Assembly: GCA_965153355.1 (NCBI GenBank)
Contig: OZ231127.1
Location: forward strand, 49,166,001-49,230,000
Length of the DNA: 64,000 bases
Direction of reading: 5' to 3'
Origin: Flaccisagitta enflata
Taxonomy: Eukaryota; Chaetognatha; Sagittoidea; Aphragmophora
The notes under the pieces were generated by a model, which saw only the letters and a list, made by a program, of their open reading frames with translations, ran no database searches and had not been told where the DNA came from. Positions 24,605 through 35,711 of the stretch are shown here, piece after piece (within the stretch, counting starts at the first letter, position 1; each line of letters begins with the position of its first letter). The translations under genes and the position numbers were made by a program.

Positions 24605-24800
24605 AACTCAATAGAAGCCCAAAGGCAGTAAGTGGTCAGCGGTACCCGTGCCCTGCTTGAGTAGAAAGTGATGAAGGTTGAGGGAGCAGGGCAGCGGCCC
24701 CGAAGGGGACGAAGTCCTGTAGAACACAGGGGGAATCTGTCCGTCCGTCCATCCATTCGTCTGTCCGTCCGTCCTGTTTGCCTTCCTTCTGTCCAGGATG
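24605..24800 (+). mobile_element. family B element, left end only
   Basis: AAGTGGTCAGCGGTACCCG, TGCCCTGC, then GCAGGGCAGCGGCCCCG, GTCCTGTAGAACACAGGG and (GTCC)n, ending near 24795 without array or right repeat. It follows the hairpin end of the upstream family A within a few bases. Confidence 0.8.
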
Positions 24801-25387
24801 CCCTGTTATTCCAATTTTCATTGAATATCAATAGCGATGCTTATGTCTTTTGTTTTTTTTCATAAAAAGCCCTCTGTCAAAAGTGCGCTTTGCACTGTCA
24901 TGGTGGCCTCCATTGCAGACAAACATCGTGAAACTATGGGGAAGAGATAGACGTCGTCATCGATTTTTTATGATAGCTTGAGTATTTTTCCTTCCCGGGA
25001 GTCACTATGACGATTCCTTCTTAATTGTGTGCTTTATATGATACAATTTTATACAAGGTGTCAGCCCGAATTTTTACCGCATTTATCTCCTTCAGAAACC
25101 ATGCTTAATCTACGGGGCCCTGTCCCAAGCATTTTTGTCCGCATGGCTGTGGCCCAGTAGGAAACTTAAGACCGGCGCCAGGAAGTTACAGGAGTTGAGA
25201 AGTTTTCTTCAGATTTCCGTTTCCTTCCGTAAATACAGAAAATTGAACTTAGCTAATTGAGGGACCTATGAATTGGATATTCTTTAACCAGTTTGGACGT
25301 ATGCACGCTTGATGAGTCAGCAGACAACGGGAAAACATTGAATGTCCTCATGTAATAAATGCCATGAGCCATGCTAATATCAAGGAG
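24801..25387. other. unique spacer, no gene seen
   Basis: No repeat ends or credible exon recognised. Confidence 0.4.
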
Positions 25388-25987
25388 AACTGACAAAAGG
25401 CAGAATATGGACAGAGGTACCCTTGCCATTTTTGTATAGTTTGTAGGTTAAGTTGAGGCAGGAGCAGGCCAGGATCTGGGTCTCTGAGGCCAGAATCTGG
25501 GTCTCAGAGACAAAAATCTTGGTCTCAGAGGCAAGGATTTCAGTTTCTGGGGTCAGGATTTGGTCCTCTGAGGCTAGGATTTAGGTCTTTTAGGCCAGCA
25601 CCTCAGTCTTGGAGGTCAGAATCTGGGTCCCAAAGGTCAAGATCAGGGTCTCTAAGGCTTGGATGTGGGTTTTTGGAGCCAGAATCTAAGTTTAAGGGGC
25701 CAAGATGATAGAACTCAGGCCAGAATTCAGGTTTTCTAGCCAGATAAGGCCCATTTTACCTGGTCTTAGGCCATTTTGCCTGGATTTGGCCAATTTTGGG
25801 CAGATTTGGACCATTTTGCTCGGATTTGGGCCATACAGTTTGGATTTGGGCCCCAAAGGAGACGAAGCCGAGGGTGGGGTGGGGGGGGGACGGATGGACG
25901 GACGGACGGACGGACGGACGGACGGACGGACGGACAGATTCCCCCTGTGTTCTACAGGACTTCATCCCCTTCGGGGCCGCTGCCCAA
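25388..25987 (+). mobile_element. family B element with a different array
   Basis: Starts GGACAGAGGTACCCTTGCC. The array is first a 23-24 bp unit (GGATCTGGGTCTCTGAGGCC, about 25465-25720) and then a roughly 22-bp unit (CCATTTTGCCTGGATTTGG, about 25740-25855). A G-run, (ACGG)n at 25881-25935 and the right repeat CCCCCTGTGTTCTACAGGAC ... GGGGCCGCTGCCC follow. The left terminal repeat is missing. Confidence 0.82.
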
Positions 25988-25998
25988 AAACGCCGAAA

Positions 25999-26580
25999 AA
26001 GTAACAAGTCATCCAAGGATCGCACATGGTCAGTGGTACCCGATGCCCTGCTTGGAGTGTTCAGCTGAAGAAATTGAGTGAGAGCAGGGCAGCGGCCCCA
26101 AAGGACTGATGTTCTTAAGAACACAGGGGTGAATTTCCTTACGTCCTGAGATTCTTGAAAAGGCAAATTTCAGGCCTTTTGGACAATTTTCCATGATATT
26201 CCATGGGAGTTTTACATTTTTTATCTATAATCCATGTTATTCAATGAGAATTTCATCTTTTTTTCATTTTTTTAATCAATATTCCATGTTATTCAATAGG
26301 AATCTTGCTTTTCTTTTTATTTTTTATCAATTTTCCATGTTATTCGATAGGAAATTTATATTTTTCAATTTTTTTGTAAATTTTCCATGTTATTCAATGG
26401 GATGTTTGCATTTTGTCATTTTTCCATTTTATTCAATGGTAATTTGAGAATTGAGAAACTTGGGGGGGGACGTACGAACGTATGGACGGACGGACGAACG
26501 TACAGACGAACGTACGGACAGACGTAAGGAAATTCACCCCTGTGTCCTACAGGACATTGGCCCTTTGGGGCCGCTGCCCA
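25999..26580. mobile_element. family B element, both TIRs, AT-rich array
   Basis: Start CACATGGTCAGTGGTACCCG. Left repeat GCAGGGCAGCGGCCCCAAAG ... AACACAGGGGTGAATTTCC (about 26090-26140). Right repeat GGAAATTCACCCCTGTGTCC ... GGCCGCTGCCC (about 26527-26580). Between them a roughly 60-bp unit containing TTTTCCATGTTATTCAATGG repeats about five times, then a G-run and (ACGG/ACGT)n. The ends match the neighbouring copies but the array does not. Confidence 0.85.
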
Positions 26581-26585
26581 AAAAG

Positions 26586-26622
26586 GGGACCAACCGATCG
26601 GCATAGCGGGGTGTAGAGTCGC
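26586..26622 (-). mobile_element. family A hairpin-end fragment broken by (GAAA)n
   Basis: ACCAACCGATCGGCATAGCG, GGGTGTAGAGTCGCG, then the hairpin stops and (AAAG)n begins at the apex of the expected palindrome. Confidence 0.75.
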
Positions 26623-26830
26623 GAAAGAAAGAAAGAAAGAAAGAAAGGAAGAAAGAAAGAAAGAAAGAAACAAACAAACAAACAAACAAACAAACAAACA
26701 AACAAACAAACAAACAAACAAACAAACAAACAAAGAAAGAAAGAAAGAAAGAAAGAACGAAAAAAACAAAGGAACAAAGAAACAAAGAAACAAAGAAACA
26801 AAGAAACAAAGAAACAAAGAAACAAAGGAA
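26622..26830. repeat. (GAAA)n-(CAAA)n-(AAAGAAAC)n compound array
   Basis: Three successive tetra/octanucleotide blocks with sharp boundaries (about 26622-26670, 26671-26732, 26733-26830). The reverse strand gives spurious Phe/Leu/Cys/Val frames. Confidence 0.95.
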
Positions 26831-27283
<453 letters not shown>

Positions 27284-27537
27284 CTTTTTTTTTTTACAGC
27301 ACGGGGGGGACTCTGGTTTGTCCGTCTATTCAATGAGACCTAGCTAAAGATGTAAACGGTGAAAATAACAGTGACGGTGAGCATGAATGATGAGTTTTCA
27401 AGTGATAATCAGACGTTTTCAGCCTCGAATCAATCAGAGACGCAATCGTTCAGTGCTTCATGCTGGAATTTACAAGCCATTCACTCATATTCAATAATTT
27501 TTTGTGACCAATACCATTTCTTTCAGGCCTTTTTGAA

Positions 27538-27715
<178 letters not shown>

Positions 27716-27895
27716 CTTTTCACTTCGTCCCCGTTCATTTCTAACCCCTCTGTCATTCCCCTTCTATCTTCTATTCCTCTCATTTGCTCTTGTGTTTGTT
27801 TTGAATCACTTTTCTCGCTGACTCGCCGTAGATGGCAGCCTGGCGTGAGGAGTCGCGCTTTCCTGTCTCTTCTGCTCTCACGCTGCTATTGCATT

Positions 27896-28260
27896 CTTTG
27901 TTATCTCATTTCTCTCTTTTCTTTCTTTCTTTTTTTCTCTTACCTACTGTTTGTCTTTTTTGTTTTCTTTTTCTTTCTTTCCATTTTTCTTTCTTTATTT
28001 TCTTTCTTTTCTTTCTTTCTTTTTTTTTCTTTCCCTTCTTTCCTTCTTTCCTTCTTTTTTTCTTTTTTCTTTCTTTCCTTCTTTCTTTCTTTCTTTCTTT
28101 CTTTCGTTCTTTCTTTCTTTCTTTCTTTCTTTCTCTCTTTCTTTCTTTCTCTCTATCTTTCTTTCTTTCTTTCTTTCTTTCCTTCTTTCTTTTTCTCTTT
28201 CTTTATTTCTATCTTGTTTATTCTCGTTTTTTTTCATTCCTCTTCCTTGTCTCTTTTCTC
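27896..28260. repeat. (CTTT)n-rich polypyrimidine tract
   Basis: Plus-strand C/T run with CTTT units and CCTT/CGTT variants. The 359-codon plus-strand frame from 27359 is built from this and the preceding (CT)n and is not treated as a gene. Confidence 0.95.
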
Positions 28261-28454
28261 ATTCAATTTCTTTTTTGACTATTGTTTTGAAATCGAGGAA
28301 ACGGTGAATTCCTTTAATTCTTTGTTACTTTATGCTAGCCGTTTCCTTCCTCAAATTCTTTCCGCTACCTTAATTACCCATTCATTCTTATGCATTATTC
28401 AAAACATTTCTCCATATTTCCCCCCATTTTACTTTTAGCTGTTCTTTATGAAGT

Positions 28455-28460
<6 letters not shown>

Positions 28461-28518
<58 letters not shown>

Positions 28519-28532
28519 ATTGATTGATTGAT
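28461..28532. repeat. (GA)n then (GATT)n
   Basis: GA array to 28515 followed by about four GATT units. Confidence 0.95.
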
Positions 28533-28645
28533 TCAATTGCTCAATATGTGCATTTTTAAGTACAATTTATCAAGAAATACAATTGCAAGTGAATAAATAA
28601 ATAATTCAAATAAATATTCCCAAACTAGTGGGTATTACAGACAGC

Positions 28646-28646
<1 letters not shown>

Positions 28647-28692
<46 letters not shown>
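28647..28692. repeat. (GA)n microsatellite
   Basis: Perfect GA array. Confidence 0.96.
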
Positions 28693-28695
<3 letters not shown>

Positions 28696-29274
28696 GGAGT
28701 GAATTTTAGATTGAATTTGAAAGGCAAGAAAGGTATGAAAGGTTCATTGAGGCTTTCTTCCCTCTTCGAACAGCTTGGATTTCCGTATTTTGTTATCCCG
28801 TGTTACTCCATCTTAATTTCTAATTCATGGTCCCCGCTGCCCCCTTTCCCTCTTCTCCTCCCAATTCCTTCTAGAACCCCGACTCTGTTCCCCTTCTTTA
28901 CCTATTTCTTCTATCCCTCATTTTTTCATCTCATCTCTACTGGGATCAATTTCTCTCTCTCTCACTTTCTTTTTTTTTTTTTACTCTTTTCTGATTTTTT
29001 AACAGGAAAAAAAATATTCTATCCAATTCGATGGAGAACTGCAAACAACGATTCAAATCTCGGGGGAACGAACATTTCTTTGATTTTTTCTTTCGTCCTT
29101 CAATGATTTTTTTTTCTCCCTTCACAAACTTGAAATTGAGGGTTTTTCTTTCAATAGGCAAGAAAATGGAGAAAAGGGGTGACTTGCAGACCCCAAAATA
29201 AAGGGAAATGCACGCGGAGGCAGAAGAAAGGTATTTAGGATGAAAAAAGATGAGTTGGAAAAAATGAAAATTCG
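28693..29274. other. spacer, no gene seen
   Basis: Unique pyrimidine-rich sequence with no supported exon. Confidence 0.4.
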
Positions 29275-29448
29275 AATGTATGAATGAATGAATGAATGAA
29301 TGAATGAATGAATGAATGAATGAATGAATGAATGAATGAATGAATGAACGAATGAATGGATGAATGAATGAATGAATGAATGAATGAATGAATGAATGAA
29401 TGAATGAATGAATGAATGAATGAATGAATGAATGAATGAATGAATGAT
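29275..29448. repeat. (TGAA)n tetranucleotide array, 174 bp
   Basis: About 43 units with two substitutions (ACGA, GGAT). The reverse frame gives a repetitive HSFI peptide that is not considered real. Confidence 0.98.
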
Positions 29449-30081
29449 AGTATTGGAGAGTGAACGTAATTGATTAAAAGTGACATAAGTGAGTGAAAGT
29501 GAAAGAAAGGAAAACTAACGATCGAATGAATCAAGGGCAAAAGGAATGACAGAACGAAATCAAACAAGTTCAGTAATAAAGAGTGATTTTCTGCTGCCGT
29601 TAAGGAGTCACCACCTCGCCTTTGCCTAACAATTTTCACTCGTAAATATACTTACATGTTCCGCCTCTGGTGCTCTGGTGTTCGTGAAAACTTGTCAATG
29701 CCCAAGGCCCTTCTCCACATATTCCAATTCAACATACATACACAATACTTCGTACCGTTTATCCCAATTCTAACTTGAATATCAGGAATTGTTCTGATAA
29801 CTCATTTTATATCATATCCGGCCCAAAGATCTGAATGTTGACAAACAATTTTGATTGACTACCCTTGATGGGATGAAAGAAATATTGGAGTATTCATATC
29901 TTTTTCAGTCAAGAGTTGATGTGATATGTTCAGAAGCTTGACTCTCACCAAGCCCTATCAGTTGTTAGAATCGCCGAAGAGAGTCAAGACGAACGGACCC
30001 GCGCCTCAGCTCTGGGCCGTTTGTAATTTGAAATGGCCCAGTGGCCTCTTTTCCGTCTCAATTCTTTGTATGTGTGTCTTT
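29449..30081. other. spacer, no gene seen
   Basis: Unique sequence. GTGAAAACTTGTCAATGCCC with nearby TCCAATTCAACATAC loosely resembles 7995-8040 (GTGAAAACTTGTCAAAGCC), possibly a decayed dispersed repeat. Confidence 0.4.
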
Positions 30082-30102
30082 TTCTCTCTCTTTCTCTCTC
30101 TC

Positions 30103-30193
<91 letters not shown>
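30082..30193. repeat. (CT)n microsatellite, about 110 bp
   Basis: CT array with a TTT and an ATC interruption near its left end. Confidence 0.97.
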
Positions 30194-30195
<2 letters not shown>

Positions 30196-30292
30196 CTCGT
30201 TCTGAATCGCTCTAACAAAATTTGTGCGAATAGAATCTGGAACCTCATCAGATTCTATGGTGCTTCGAATTGGATATTGATGTCCTGGTGCG

Positions 30293-30320
<28 letters not shown>
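30293..30320. repeat. short (GA)n microsatellite
   Basis: Fourteen GA units directly preceding a family B start. Confidence 0.95.
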
Positions 30321-30322
<2 letters not shown>

Positions 30323-30324
<2 letters not shown>

Positions 30325-30885
30325 ATCTCAAAAGCGTTAGATGGTCAGCGGTACCCGTTGCCCCTATGTTAGTGTATGTGTGGGAGAGGTGGTTAGAGGG
30401 GCAGCGGCCCCGAAGGGGCCGATGACCTATGCTGTTTTTATTTGAGCCTCAAGGCTGGGATTAGGGCCTGGAGGCTGGAATTTAGGCCTCCGGACTGGGA
30501 TTTGAGCCTCAAGGCTGGGATTTGAGCTTCAAGGCTGGGATTTGAGCTTGGGCTGGGATTTGAGCCTCGAGGAGGCTAGGTTTGGGCCTCAGGCTGGGTT
30601 GACCTCAAGAGCTGGGATGGAGCCTCGAGGCTGGAAGGTGAGCCTCGAGGCTGGGATTGAGCCTTGAGGCTGGGAATTGAGCTTCCTTGAGACTGGGATT
30701 TGAGCCTCAGGCTGGAATTTGAGCCTCGAGGAGGAGGTTTGAGCCTCAAGAGCTGGGTTTGAGCCTCGAGCTGGGATTTGAGCCTTGGGGCTAGAATTTG
30801 GGTCGGGGAGGGGACGGAGAAGGAGAGAAGGAGAAAGTTTCCCATATGTGTGAAAGCATGGGTCATCAGCCTTGGGCCATGCCAA
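30323..30885. mobile_element. family B element with degenerate 20-bp array
   Basis: Start AAAAGCGTTAGATGGTCAGC, GGTACCC, then GGGGCAGCGGCCCCGAAGG and CGATGACCTATGC. The array (GGGATTTGAGCCTCAAGGCT, about 30440-30800) has many 1-2 base deletions. The right repeat has TGTGTGAAAGCATGGGTCAT and GGCCTTGGGC-like bases and is incomplete. Confidence 0.82.
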
Positions 30886-30913
30886 AGAGAGAAGAAGGGC
30901 GAGAGCGAGCGAG

Positions 30914-30915
<2 letters not shown>

Positions 30916-30949
<34 letters not shown>
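30916..30949. repeat. (GA)n microsatellite
   Basis: GA array between family B and (CAGA)n. Confidence 0.95.
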
Positions 30950-30951
<2 letters not shown>

Positions 30952-30956
30952 CGGAG

Positions 30957-31021
30957 CAGACAGACAGACAGACAGACAGACAGACGAACAGACAGACAGA
31001 GAGGAAGAATGATTTAGAATC

Positions 31022-31089
<68 letters not shown>

Positions 31090-31231
31090 TGAGGGAAAGA
31101 GAGACTAATAGTCAGAAACATGGAGTCAGAGACGTAAAGATAGAGAGACAGAGAGAGACACACAGAAAGGTGGAAACTAACATCGACAGAGACAGAGCCA
31201 GCCGGACAGACAGACAGACAGACAGACAGAC
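30957..31231. repeat. interrupted (CAGA)n array
   Basis: CAGA blocks at 30957-31000, 31020-31090 and 31203-31231 separated by GA-rich sequence. The 195-codon plus-strand frame here is repeat-derived. Confidence 0.95.
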
Positions 31232-31508
31232 AAATAGGCGGTCAGTGACACATAAAGACATAAAGATGGACACAGGAAGAGTCAATGATAGACACAAAGA
31301 CATTCAACTTTGCAAGCGTTGGCTACTCGCCAATTGCACTGCTATATTGCGTACCGCGCGTAGCCCATGGCTTGATAGAGTTTAGTCCTAAAAAGTTTTC
31401 GGGCATGTTATTCGTTACCGAGCATTGCCACATGATAGACTGTAGAATATAAAAAGAAAAGTCGCAAAAACGTTAGGTTGTCAGCGGTACCCGTGCCCTG
31501 CTCAGGTA

Positions 31509-32022
31509 CAGTAGATCTCGTCTAGACTTGAGATAACGGGGGCAAGTATTGTAGGAAAACAAATAGGCCAGGGGTGATATTTGGCGGAGCTAATAACTGG
31601 TCACTTTATTGCCCATGATAGCTGGTTGCTATGGAAACACATTTCAGCATGTATTAACGCTAAGTATCAATATTTTGAGAATTTTTAGGAACGATTCTTG
31701 GAAATAAAATTTGCTACAACTTTAGTATATTCTATGAAATATCAGCACCGTTTAGTAGTTGCTAAGAATTTGCACATGGATCGCTCCTAGCAACGGCTAG
31801 GCAACATGCTACAGAACATGCGCCAGGAAAGATATAGCAAACTGACACAGCAAATATTCCCTAAAATCTCTCAAATGTGATACTTTGGAAATGTAACCAT
31901 GACAACTCGATATAAATGAGAATTAATAAATCCTTTGATTAATCTATTATCATATCTCACGACTCCCTGCCAATTCGTCTTTCGCAATGCTTGCCCCCGT
32001 CTGTCTGGAGCGAGATCTACTG
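31509..32022. mobile_element. MITE nested in family B, CAGTAGATCTCG ends
   Basis: CAGTAGATCTCGTCTAGAC ... GGGGGCAAGTATTG at the left and CAATGCTTGCCCCCGTCTG ... CGAGATCTACTG at the right are inverted over about 40 bp. Removing it restores the family B order TGCCCTGCTC ... GAGTTGAGGG-like spacer ... GCAGCCCC. No clean target duplication is visible. Related in its outer TIR to 35241-35711. Confidence 0.82.
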
Positions 32023-32301
32023 GTCATGATTGCAGTTGAGGGTGGGAGCAAGACAGCAGCCCCAAAGGGTCAGATGACCTTTGCTTTCACAAAAGGGAAA
32101 TTTCTCCTCCTTCTCCTCCTCCTTTGGGCAGCGGCCCCAAAGTGTCAGAGGACCTATGCTTTCACATAGAGGGAAATTTCTCCTTCTCCTCCTTCTTCTC
32201 CTTCTCCGTCCCCCCCCCCCTCGAAGCCCAGATCCTAGTCTCAAGGCCCAAATCCTAGCCTCGAGGCTCAAATCCTAGCTTTGAAGCTTGAATCCCAGCC
32301 T

Positions 32302-32528
32302 TGAATTGAATTGAATTTCATGTATTTTTCTCTAAACTCGGCATAGTATGTTGCGATTACAATAAAACATGATGAATAGCAAAGGAGTCAAGAGAGAGGA
32401 CAACAGTAAGCCACTACACCCCAATCTAATATGAGAATGATCTGGGTATGTGGCATGGTAACGGGACGGCTTTTTCTGAGTAGACCTCAGATTTACAGGT
32501 ACTTTTAAGTAGTAAAAGTAGAGATTTG
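32302..32528. other. insertion 1 in the family B array, origin unknown
   Basis: Starts with (GAATT)n-like GAATTGAATTGAATTTCATG and separates array units. The pentanucleotide start would fit the tail of a non-LTR retrotransposon in minus orientation, but nothing else supports that. Confidence 0.4.
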
Positions 32529-32605
32529 TGCCTAAAGACTGGGATTTGAGCCCTGAGGCTGGGATATGGACCTGGAGGCTGGGATTTGGGCCTGGAGGCT
32601 GTACG

Positions 32606-33083
32606 ACGAATACACCAAACTAAACAAAAATGTAAAACTCATTAACAATAGAGTAGGTCCAAAATGTATGACTACATGTATGACTACATTCCAAGAATTA
32701 TAGATATGGCTACATGTACAAAATCAGTAGGCAGAAAGATGATTTCACAGTACAGAATTAAAAAATAAAATAACAATTAGTTTGGATGTTCAAAGTTGGG
32801 TTTATGGTTGGTGGTGGGAGGGGAGTGGGGGATGGAAAGTGGAAAGAGAGTGTTTTTCTGTTGTTTTTTTTTGTTTGTTTTTTTCATCATTTAGGATGTT
32901 CTGACTTGAATAAGGACAATCGGGAATGATGACAGCCCAAGACGCAGATGAAACCTGAAGCGGAGGAATTTGAGAAGGGGAGACTTGCTTATAATGTGGT
33001 GTGTATGCCATATTTACGATGTTACAGACAGACATTTAGAATTAAGAGATTGCATCAGTAGTTGAATTAGTAATTACAAAATA
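32606..33083. other. insertion 2 in the family B array, origin unknown
   Basis: AT-rich 0.48 kb with ATGTATGACTACATGTATGA direct repeats at its left. No ends recognised and no coding sequence. Confidence 0.4.
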
Positions 33084-33589
33084 GCCTTGAGGCTCAAATC
33101 CCAGCCTCAGGGCTTAAATCCCAGCCTTGAGGCTCAAATCCCAGCCTCGAGGTTCAAACCAAAGCCCCAAAACTCAAATCCCAGCTCAAGGCTCGATCAC
33201 ATAGTCCTGTTTAATCCTAGCCTCAGGGCTCAAATCCCAGCTTCAGGCTCAAATCCAACCTCTAGGCTCAAATCCCAGTCTCAAGCTCAAAATCCCAGCC
33301 TCGAGAACCAAATCCCAGCCTGGAGCCTCCGTCTCAGCCTAAGTCCTCAAATCCCATTCTCAGCCAGAACTCAGCCTCCAGGCTCCTAATTCCAAGCCAG
33401 AGTTCAAACTAAAAACAGCATGAGTCATCGGCCTTGGGGCTTTTTCTCTAACTTATCTCACACCCACAAACACTCACATGGGGGCCATGGTACATGACCA
33501 TCTAACGCTTTGCGGCTGGCACCATAGCCTCCTCCCGTCCCCTCCCCAACCTCCCAGGCCCACTATCTGTAGCCTCAAGGTCCTTAATC

Positions 33590-33877
33590 CCAACTTCAAG
33601 GCCCAAATCCCAGCCTTGAGGCCCAAATCCCTCGAAGCTGGGATTTAGGCCTCAAAGATGGGGTTTTGGCCTGAAGATGGGATTTGGGCCTTGAGGTTGG
33701 GACTTGGGCCTCAAGACTGGGATTTGGGCCTTGAGGCTGGGATATGGGTCTCGAGGCTGAGATATGGGCCTGGAGGTGGTGGGGGGACTAAGAAGAAGGA
33801 AGAGAAGGAGGAGAATAAGAAAATTCCCCTGTGTGAAAGCATAGGTCATCGACCCCCTCGGGGCCGCTGTCCAAAAA
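33590..33877. mobile_element. family B fragment with polarity switch
   Basis: Units read CCCAGCCTTGAGGCCCAAAT up to about 33632, then reverse to GGGATTTGGGCCTTGAGGCT up to 33775. A G-run and the right repeat AAAATTCCCCTGTGTGAAAG ... GGGGCCGCTGTCC follow. The array itself is therefore an inverted repeat. Confidence 0.8.
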
Positions 33878-34014
33878 TTAAATGTGTTCTTATTTCTAAG
33901 CAATGGTCAAGATTTTTGTAACGAAAGTAAAGATACTGTAGATGTCGTCTACATTTAGAAATACAGGGAATTTAGTACCCATAGCAAAAAACAGTTATTC
34001 CGTTGGCGTTATTA

Positions 34015-34490
34015 TGGCATTATCGTCCCAAATAGGGGAACGACGTATCAAAACTCCTAGTATGCAGCAGTTTCAAAACGTTCAATAAACCATTTATGCA
34101 TACAACAACGTCCTTTTGTGGTTGTAATTTGGGGTTTCAAAACGCAGGCATAGTTGCCGTTTTGAAACCGCGTTTTTTGGGAGTATCAAAACTGCATAAA
34201 AAGGGCTTTTGAAAACATGACTAAAATAACATTTCTTTCTTACTTCTAGCCAGGTTTTTTTGTCGTTGTAAAACTGAAGAAATGAGCTTTTTGAAACAGT
34301 GGCAGTGGCAGTGGCAGTAAAATTATGATAAATGAAATCGCTGTTCCCATAAGCCATTTTTTTGCAGTTTTGAAACTGTAAAAAAGTTGCTTGTAAAAAC
34401 GTTTCATGAATTCAATTTTTTGCAGTCTCAAAACTTCAATTTTTTGCAGTTTCAAAACTAAAAAATAAGCTTTTTGAAACGCCCTTCAAA
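34015..34490 (-). mobile_element. element G, second copy (minus, partial)
   Basis: GGCGTTATTATGGC at the start, then ATAGGGGAACGACGTATCAA, CAAAACGCAGGCATAG, AAAAGGGCTTTTGAAAACAT and TTTTTTGCAGTTTTGAAAC blocks match the reverse complement of about 7140-7611. It contains a (GGCAGT)n triplet near 34300-34318. The far end is missing. Confidence 0.8.
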
Positions 34491-34662
34491 GTAGTGAAAC
34501 ATTACACATTAATAAATTTACATAAAATACAAGTGACATGGAGTCACAATTCAACAACAATTCAATTGCGCGAACTGACACTGACAATCTGATGTTTTTG
34601 CGACTATAACCATTTATATTGACTACTTTTGGTGAGCAGATTTCTTTTGGGGTAGATAAAAT

Positions 34663-34995
34663 AGTCGCAAAAGCATTAGATGGTAATGATTGTTGTTCAG
34701 GGAGAGAGCAGGGCAGCGGACCCAAAGAGGTCGATGCTTTCAGTTTCACACATATAGGGAATTTTCTCCCCCTCCTCCTCCTCCTCCTCCTCCTCCTCCT
34801 CACCCCCCCTTCCCCATATCTCCCCATCTCCCCATATCTCAGCCACGAGGTCAAAATCCCAGTCTCAAGGCCCAAATCCCTTGAGGCTAAGATTTGGGGC
34901 TTGGAGTTGGGATTTGGGCCGTGAAGTTGGAATTTGGGCTTCACGTCTGGGATTTGGGCCTCAAGGCTGGGATATGGGCCTTGAGGTTGGGGGGA
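34663..34995. mobile_element. family B element, short array with polarity switch
   Basis: Start CGCAAAAGCATTAGATGG, terminal repeat GCAGGGCAGCGGACCCAAAG and TTTCACACATATAGGGAATT, then (CTC)n, then CCCAGTCTCAAGGCCCAAAT units that flip at about 34880 to GGGATTTGGGCC units. The right terminal repeat is absent. Confidence 0.8.
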
Positions 34996-35240
34996 AGGAA
35001 GTATTAATGTAGTTGGGACAGTTGAAACTGTATTCATAGAAAATGAACGAAGTTGCGACGTCGCAACTACATGAAAAATTGAACAACAGCTTCTCATTTG
35101 ACTGTCGTCACTATGTGATTGAAAATTAAATGAGTGAATACTACAAGCTACTCAATTTGATCATTTAAATGAAGTTTCAACCACTTGTAGAGTGTTATAC
35201 TGTCTCGCTCTGTTTCTCAGACTATTTCTATATCTATCCA
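34996..35240. other. spacer, no gene seen
   Basis: Unique AT-rich sequence. Confidence 0.4.
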
Positions 35241-35711
35241 CAGTAGATGTTATCTAGACTTGGACATACGGGGACTCTCATATCCTAAATATCATTCATG
35301 CTAATGAAATAAAAATGTGTGCGTATAATGCTTATGTTTTATACGGTTGATGATGGGGTATGGCAGCTCTGTGGATAGAAAATTCTTTAATTTAAATCAC
35401 TGAAACAGGCACCAGAATTGGTTTAGTGGTTAACTCACTTGACTTCAAATCCATCTTGATCAGTTCATTTCTTTAAAGGTTCCAGGTTTTGCAATTATAG
35501 GAAATAGATGAAGCTTAAATTCTGCTAAGTGATTAATCCTAATATTCTATTGTAAATTTTTTTTTTGTAAGGAAAGCCATAGGGGGATGCCATACCCCAT
35601 CATCAACCCCATGGAGTCTATACATTACACAAGCAAAATATCAGTCCCTTCACTTTACTGATGCTCAGGTTATGACCTCCCCATAATTCCAGGTCTAGGC
35701 AACATCTACTG
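35241..35711. mobile_element. MITE with CAGTAGATGTT ends
   Basis: CAGTAGATGTTATCTAGACT ... ACGGGGA at the left and TCCCCATAATTCCAGGTC ... AACATCTACTG at the right are inverted over about 34 bp. TATCTAT occurs close outside both ends (35231-35237 and 35712-35718), a possible target duplication. Near 35410 TGGTTTAGTGGTTAACTCAC resembles a tRNA D-arm/A-box, but no matching T-arm follows. Confidence 0.8.

Larger units (their letters stand above)
31455..33525. mobile_element. composite family B element, ends inverted
   Basis: Left outer end CGCAAAAACGTTAGGTTGTC and GCGGTACCCGTGCCCTGC. Right outer end GGTACATGACCATCTAACGC and TTTGCGG is its reverse complement. The inner terminal repeat is tandemly duplicated at 32053-32108 and 32109-32200. 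Array units switch polarity: CCCAGCCTCGAGG-type near 32220-32300 and 33085-33415, GGCTGGGATTTG-type at 32530-32605. A MITE (31509-32022) and two further insertions (about 32302-32528 and 32606-33083) enlarge it to about 2 kb. No protein is encoded. Confidence 0.7.

Noticed and set aside
30798-31385. 195-codon plus-strand frame rich in RQTDRQTD
   Set aside because: Product of (CAGA)n and (GA)n.
35405-35490. possible tRNA (TGGTTTAGTGGTTAACTCAC)
   Set aside because: Good A-box-like D-arm, but the expected T-arm (GGTTCCAGGTTTTGC) lacks the invariant TTCRA. Probably part of the MITE interior.
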